From positions 1 through 27,946 of the forward strand of contig CAZSNT010000140.1 in assembly GCA_964607765.1 (NCBI GenBank): DNA of 27,946 nt. The letters run 5' to 3'. The translations under genes and the position numbers were made by a program. The stretch comes from CAZSNT01 sp964607765. GTDB taxonomy: Bacteria > Verrucomicrobiota > Lentisphaeria > Oligosphaerales > JABHEG01. How positions within the stretch are numbered: position 1 is the stretch's first letter; every line of letters starts with the position of its first letter. The notes under the pieces were generated by a model that saw only the letters and a list, made by a program, of their open reading frames with translations, did no database searches and was not told the origin of the DNA. This document shows, one piece after another, positions 23,949 through 27,946 of this stretch.

Positions 23949-26288
23949 ATGGTCCACAAACGATTTACATCCCTTTTCCTGCTGGTGGTCATCGTCCTTG
24001 GCGAGGCGCATGCCGCAGCGCGTGAACTGGTCGACTACATCGACCCCATGATCGGCTGCTGGGCCGCCAAGGAGGGCCGGAGCCACGGCCTCGGCAAGAC
24101 CTTTCCGGGACCTTGTGCGCCCTTCGGCATGGTGCAGCTCAGTCCCGATACCATCACCGGCGGTGATTACGCGCCAGGCTACTGCTATACCCACGACAAG
24201 ATCGAGGGTTTCAGCTTCATGCGCATGGAAGGCGCCGGCTGGTTCGGCGAATTCGGCAACCTGCAAACCATGGCCACTACCGGCGAGGAGTTGCGCTACC
24301 TGCGCGTCCCGGCAAAAAAGCACAAGAATGCCTCTTTCAACAGCCCGGCGGCCTCTGCCTTCAGCCACGAACGTGAAGAGATGAGCGCCGGCTATTACTC
24401 GGTGATGCTCGATGACTACAAGATTCGCACGGAGCTCACCGCCGCTGGCCGTTCGGGCATGATCCGCTTCACCTACCCCGAGGCGAAGGTCAGCCGGATC
24501 CAGATCGACCTGGCGCGCCGTATCGGCCTGAAGGGGCCTAAGCTCGAGTTCAGCGAGCAATTCGTCGAGATCGTGGATGCGCACAGCATTCAGGGCTGGA
24601 TGCGCTGCTCGGAAAAGGATGGCGGCTGGGGCCGTGGCGGCGGCAAGACCCACTACACGCTGCACTTCGTTGCGCATTTCGACCGCGCGATCGAGAACTG
24701 GGGCTTCTGGGATGCGGAGACGGTCATCCGCGCCAGCAAGATCCGCAGCAACAAAGGGAAGAATACCGGCTTCTTCTTCGAGTTCCCGACCGCGGCTGGC
24801 GAGCAGGTCATGATGAAGGCCGGCTTCTCCTTCGTCGATATCGACGGTGCTCGCGCGAACCTCAAGAAGGATATTCCCGACTGGAATTTCGCTGGGGTTC
24901 ACCAACGCACTCGTAAGGCTTGGTCCAATGTACTTGATGGTGTGGCGGTAAAGGGCGGCAGCGAGGATCAGAAAACCATCTTTGCCACCGCGCTCTACCA
25001 CGCCTTCATCGACCCGCGCTCCATCTCCGATTACGACGGTCGTTTTGTCGGCGCCGATCTCAAGGTCCACACAGCCGATGGGTTCACCCAGCGCAGCCTC
25101 TTCAGCGGCTGGGATGTCTACCGTAGTCAGCACCCCATGCTCTGCCTGCTGCGACCGGAAATCATCAACGACAGCGTCAACAGCCTGATCAAGGTTGCTC
25201 AGCTCAGCGGCAATGGCTACCTCCCGCGTTGGGAGATGCTGGGTTTCTACTCGGGCTGCATGCAAGGCGACCCGGCAGTAATCACCTTCACGGAGGCCTA
25301 CAAAAAGGGCATCCGCAACTACAATGTGGACGACGCATGGAAGGCCGTCCGCCTCAGCGTGCTTACCGACGGCATCCCCAAGAATGGCCGCAAGGACTAC
25401 AACGCTCTCGGCTATCACCCCAAGGGCTTGTCGAGAACGCTCGAACTGACCTATGCCGACTACTGCGCCTCGCGCCTCGCCAAGGATCTCGGGCACGACG
25501 AGGATGCCGAGTTCCTGCTCAAGCGCTCTATGAACTACCATCTGCTCTACGATCCATCCGTACACAGCATGCGCAGCAAGGATGCCGAGGGTAAATGGAT
25601 GACGTGGACCGAGCTCACCGACATGAAGCATCCGGGCACGGTGGAGAGCAACGCCTACCAGCAGGGCTGGTTCGTGCCCCACGATGTGCAGGGCCTCATC
25701 AACCTCATGGGCGGAGAGAAGAGTTTCCTTGAGCACCTGGAGCCCTTCTTCGAGCTCAGTAAGGGCGAATTCACCGGCTGGAACTTGTACTACAACCACG
25801 CCAACGAGCCCGTACACCATGTGCCCTACCTCTTCGCCTATGCCGGCAAGCCGTGGCTCACCCAGAAGTGGGTGCGCATCATCCTGGACAAGGCCTACCG
25901 GACCGGCGTGCGCGGTCTGCCGGGCAACGAGGATCTCGGCCAGATGTCGGCCTGGTACATTCTTAACGCCATCGGCTTCCACCCGGTGGACCCGGTCTCG
26001 GAGATCTACGTCTTCGGCAGCCCCATCTTCGACGAGGTCGTCATCCGCCTCGACAAGCAGTACCACCCGGGCGAGCGCTTGACCGTTCGCTGTCACAACA
26101 ACGGGCCCGACCATTCCTATATCCAGGCCGTGCGCCTGAATGGCAAGCCGCTCGAGCGTCACTGGATCCACTACGACGAACTGGTCGCCGGTGGCCTGCT
26201 TGAATTCGACATGGGCCCCAAGCCCAACACCGCCTTCGGCTCGGCTCCTGAGCACCGTCCGCCCAGTCTCAGCGCTCCTACCGAATAG
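23949..26288 (+). CDS. Secreted GH92 alpha-mannosidase
   Basis: The protein has 779 residues with a signal peptide (MVHKRFTSLFLLVVIVLGEAHA). It follows the GH92 order: an N-terminal sandwich with VDYIDPMIG and FPGPCAPFGMVQLSPDT; the helical barrel with FSGWDVYRSQHPM; NEPVHHVPYLFAY, where E620 corresponds to the usual acid; and GNEDLGQMSAWYILNAIGFH, where D662 is in the position of a candidate base. GNED replaces the more common GNDD. The family is calcium dependent and cleaves alpha-linked mannose, often alpha-1,2, with inversion. It would remove mannose from a mixed glycan also trimmed by the fucosidases. The gene lies 144 bases after GH29 on the same strand. Confidence 0.92.
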   Translation: MVHKRFTSLFLLVVIVLGEAHAAARELVDYIDPMIGCWAAKEGRSHGLGKTFPGPCAPFGMVQLSPDTITGGDYAPGYCYTHDKIEGFSFMRMEGAGWFGEFGNLQTMATTGEELRYLRVPAKKHKNASFNSPAASAFSHEREEMSAGYYSVMLDDYKIRTELTAAGRSGMIRFTYPEAKVSRIQIDLARRIGLKGPKLEFSEQFVEIVDAHSIQGWMRCSEKDGGWGRGGGKTHYTLHFVAHFDRAIENWGFWDAETVIRASKIRSNKGKNTGFFFEFPTAAGEQVMMKAGFSFVDIDGARANLKKDIPDWNFAGVHQRTRKAWSNVLDGVAVKGGSEDQKTIFATALYHAFIDPRSISDYDGRFVGADLKVHTADGFTQRSLFSGWDVYRSQHPMLCLLRPEIINDSVNSLIKVAQLSGNGYLPRWEMLGFYSGCMQGDPAVITFTEAYKKGIRNYNVDDAWKAVRLSVLTDGIPKNGRKDYNALGYHPKGLSRTLELTYADYCASRLAKDLGHDEDAEFLLKRSMNYHLLYDPSVHSMRSKDAEGKWMTWTELTDMKHPGTVESNAYQQGWFVPHDVQGLINLMGGEKSFLEHLEPFFELSKGEFTGWNLYYNHANEPVHHVPYLFAYAGKPWLTQKWVRIILDKAYRTGVRGLPGNEDLGQMSAWYILNAIGFHPVDPVSEIYVFGSPIFDEVVIRLDKQYHPGERLTVRCHNNGPDHSYIQAVRLNGKPLERHWIHYDELVAGGLLEFDMGPKPNTAFGSAPEHRPPSLSAPTE

Positions 26289-26475
26289 CAGCGCTGCAGG
26301 GCCAATATCCGGAATGGATCAGACGGTTGGATCAGTAGTTGCCTGAGACGCTCGACAACGTTAGGAGAGAACCGACACGTTGGTGCATCGAAGCCAGGGA
26401 AGTCGCAAGCAACTGGGTGGTGTCAAGCTCACAATGAAAACGGAATGACGACTATGTCGATGTACGACTGAGAGA

Positions 26476-26554
26476 TTAGGGCGGAAGATGAAGGCGAAAG
26501 ATGAAGGCCCCCCCCTCCGATACCCTCATCTTTCGCCCTGATCTTTCGCCCTAA
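26476..26554. repeat. Long imperfect inverted repeat (32-base arms)
   Basis: Arms 26476-26507 and 26523-26554 match at about 28 of 32 positions around a 15-base C-rich loop. Each arm itself holds two tandem copies of a unit close to GGGCGAAAGATGA. The start of the arm resembles the repeats at the window edges. The rest of the interval 26289-26475 shows nothing I recognise. As RNA it would form a strong stem 26 bases before the next start codon, so it may end or dampen transcription; as DNA it resembles a dispersed REP-like element. Confidence 0.7.
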
Positions 26555-26580
26555 CCTGCCCAAGCGATAGGAGAGCGCGC

Positions 26581-27801
26581 GTGAGGAGTCGTCTGTCATT
26601 CATCGTCGTCATCTGCTGGGCTGCCGGTCCCGCCCTGTTTGCCGGTAGGGGTTGGGAGACACACGATGTTCCCGCACGCCGGGCCATGTGGGTCTGGGCT
26701 GCAACGGGAACACGGGCAGGACTCCCGGACGATCCCGCGGTGGTTCCCACAAAGGCCCAGCGGCTTCGGAACAAGAAGAATCGCAAGATGTGGGATGGCG
26801 AGAAGTCAAGCAAGCGTTTCCGGGAGAACTACAAAGGCATCCAGGACCTGCTGCTGGACTTCTGCGAGAACAAATCGATCAACGAGCTCTACATGTTCGG
26901 TTCGACCTTCCAGTGGAGCAAGGAGGACATTCTGGCGGGGAGGGTGCCGCATGAGGACTTCTGGGTGACGTTCAACACTGAGGCAGGCAAGCGGGGGATT
27001 CGCGTTTGGCTCATGTTCTACCTCTGGGACAACCGTGATGACCCGCGCGTAGCCCGAAGGCTGGACAGCGTCCTCTACCACGCGAAAGCAGTCCACAACT
27101 TCAACCAAGCCCATCCCAAGTGTCCGTTCGTGGGCATTCACTGTGACCAGGAGCCCCGGAAGGCTGAGAGTATTGTCGGTCTGCTGAACAACATGACAAT
27201 GGCGCAGGACTGGATCGACGAGCAGGGCGCGGCGATCCTTGTGTCGCAGGCGCTCCGGCCAGGCTGGAAGAACGAGCGCATTGACTGGAACGGCCAGGAG
27301 AAACCGATACTGGAGCACTTCATTGACACCATCGGTCACGCCGCACTGATGTGTTACGACAACCGTGAGCGCATTCTGCAGGACTGGGCCCGCAACCTCG
27401 TCGACTATTCGACCAAGGCGGGCAAGCGCTCATCCATTGGCTTTGAGGTGAACGACCTCCACAATGCATGGCCAACTGCCCACGTAGAGACTTGGTGGAA
27501 GAAGATCCAGGACGAACCGGTGGAGACCCGCTTCCGAGGCGACCCCGCCGACGGTACCGTCACATTCGAGGAGGCCATGGAACTGGTCAACCAACAGCAG
27601 GCCGGGAAAGCCGGCTACGACCGAATGGTCATCCACTCCTACAACGGCTACTTCGAGCACTGGTTCGGACTACCGCCCCGAGACTATGTGGAGGGCCTCC
27701 CCGATGGGAAGTACCGTTCCGATGCTGTAAAGCCTGCGAAGGTCGATCTGAGCCAGGATGACCGCCCCAGGTACGAAGCGGCCACAGGAGCCCGGAAGTG
27801 A
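26581..27801 (+). CDS. Secreted protein of unknown family, putative barrel hydrolase
   Basis: The product has 406 residues with a signal peptide (MRSRLSFIVVICWAAGPALFA). It begins at a GTG with AGGAG 7 bases upstream; no ATG lies between it and the signal peptide. The body reads like an (alpha/beta) barrel: RRAMWVWAA, then INELYMFGS, then IRVWLMFYLW, then FVGIHCDQEP (H187, D189, E191), then HAALMCYDN and KRSSIGFEVND. The HxDxEP segment at a strand end is the kind of site seen in barrel glycosidases, but I cannot name a family. It is separated from GH92 by a strong inverted repeat, so expression may be independent. A role in the same glycan pathway is inferred from context only. Confidence 0.65.
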   Translation: MRSRLSFIVVICWAAGPALFAGRGWETHDVPARRAMWVWAATGTRAGLPDDPAVVPTKAQRLRNKKNRKMWDGEKSSKRFRENYKGIQDLLLDFCENKSINELYMFGSTFQWSKEDILAGRVPHEDFWVTFNTEAGKRGIRVWLMFYLWDNRDDPRVARRLDSVLYHAKAVHNFNQAHPKCPFVGIHCDQEPRKAESIVGLLNNMTMAQDWIDEQGAAILVSQALRPGWKNERIDWNGQEKPILEHFIDTIGHAALMCYDNRERILQDWARNLVDYSTKAGKRSSIGFEVNDLHNAWPTAHVETWWKKIQDEPVETRFRGDPADGTVTFEEAMELVNQQQAGKAGYDRMVIHSYNGYFEHWFGLPPRDYVEGLPDGKYRSDAVKPAKVDLSQDDRPRYEAATGARK

Positions 27802-27871
27802 GGGGGAGATGCTGACCTGTTTCCGTACAGACAGGTGCGAGGAACACACCTGCCCAGAATCGGTTTCGATG

Positions 27872-27907
27872 AGCGTTAAGCTGGGGCTCCTGCCCTTAAT
27901 CTCACCG
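27872..27907 (-). repeat. Right-edge copy of the left-edge repeat, inverted
   Basis: Read in reverse, this matches 64-99 with about 32 of 36 bases identical, including GGTGAGATTAAGGGC and GCCCCAGCT. It follows the last gene by 70 bases. The two copies thus bracket the whole cluster in opposite orientation. Confidence 0.7.
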
Positions 27908-27916
27908 ACGCGGTAG

Positions 27917-27938
27917 GGACGCCGGTTGCCCGGCGCCC
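27917..27938. repeat. GC-rich hairpin at the window end
   Basis: GGACGCCGG and CCGGCGCCC pair at 8 of 9 positions around a 4-base loop. It sits directly beyond the right-edge repeat. There is no T-tract before the window ends, so it may be part of a longer repeat that is cut off here. Confidence 0.4.
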
Positions 27939-27946
27939 CCCGCACA

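Noticed and set aside
27815..27852. Small competing hairpins after the last gene (ACCTGT/ACAGGT and CAGGTG/CACCTG)
   Set aside because: The stems are 6 bp with large loops and lack a T-tract; too weak to call a terminator or attenuator.
1..27946. CRISPR array, tRNA, rRNA, transposase or integrase
   Set aside because: No regularly spaced repeats, no tRNA or rRNA sequence and no recombinase motif were found by reading both strands and the translated frames.

Overview
The window is GC-rich bacterial DNA carrying secreted carbohydrate-active enzymes, formylglycine sulfatases and a FAD-dependent oxidoreductase. No SusC/SusD pair, transporter, regulator, rRNA, tRNA, CRISPR array or transposase was found. 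Two alpha-L-fucosidases, sulfatases, a GH92 mannosidase, a GH123/DUF6067-like protein and G8-domain proteins, without SusCD, suggest a PVC-type polysaccharide degrader (Kiritimatiellota, Lentisphaerae, Verrucomicrobia or Planctomycetes). The phylum is an inference from gene content only.

Layout. Positions 1-497 hold a repeat element and a near-consensus sigma70 promoter (412-440). They lead into two tandem G8-domain genes (498-3350 and 3393-4721); the second is cut short. Positions 4722-5548 are a gene graveyard with an antisense GH5 remnant and a duplicated PL8-type leader. Next come an (alpha/alpha)6 glycosidase (5549-7585), two tiny remnants (7596-7845), a FAD oxidoreductase (7845-9137) and a translationally coupled 1112-residue secreted protein (9137-12475). 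A broken PL8 lyase (12499-13403) follows. At 13528-13580 a sigma70-type promoter is followed by a perfect LacI/cre-type palindrome. It appears to drive one long operon: a collapsed sulfatase, an intact sulfatase, a GH29 fucosidase, a GH123/DUF6067-like protein, a second sulfatase and a second GH29 fucosidase (13650-23804). GH92 (23949-26288) may be read through or separately expressed. A 32-bp-arm hairpin separates it from a secreted protein of unknown family (26581-27801). The right edge carries an inverted copy of the left-edge repeat.

Function. Most intact products have signal peptides and fit the extracellular or periplasmic breakdown of a sulfated, fucose-containing glycan with mannose: sulfatases remove sulfate, GH29 enzymes release fucose and GH92 releases alpha-mannose. 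The GH65/GH95-like enzyme has no signal peptide and may act in the cytoplasm on imported oligosaccharides. The actual substrate is not proven by the sequence.

The most unusual property is a run of genes reduced to their ends (GH5, PL8, sulfatase, beta-lactamase-like), interspersed between intact ones. This could be real decay by deletion, or an assembly that collapsed. The palindromic operator over the predicted transcription start and the inverted repeats at both window edges are the other main points of interest.
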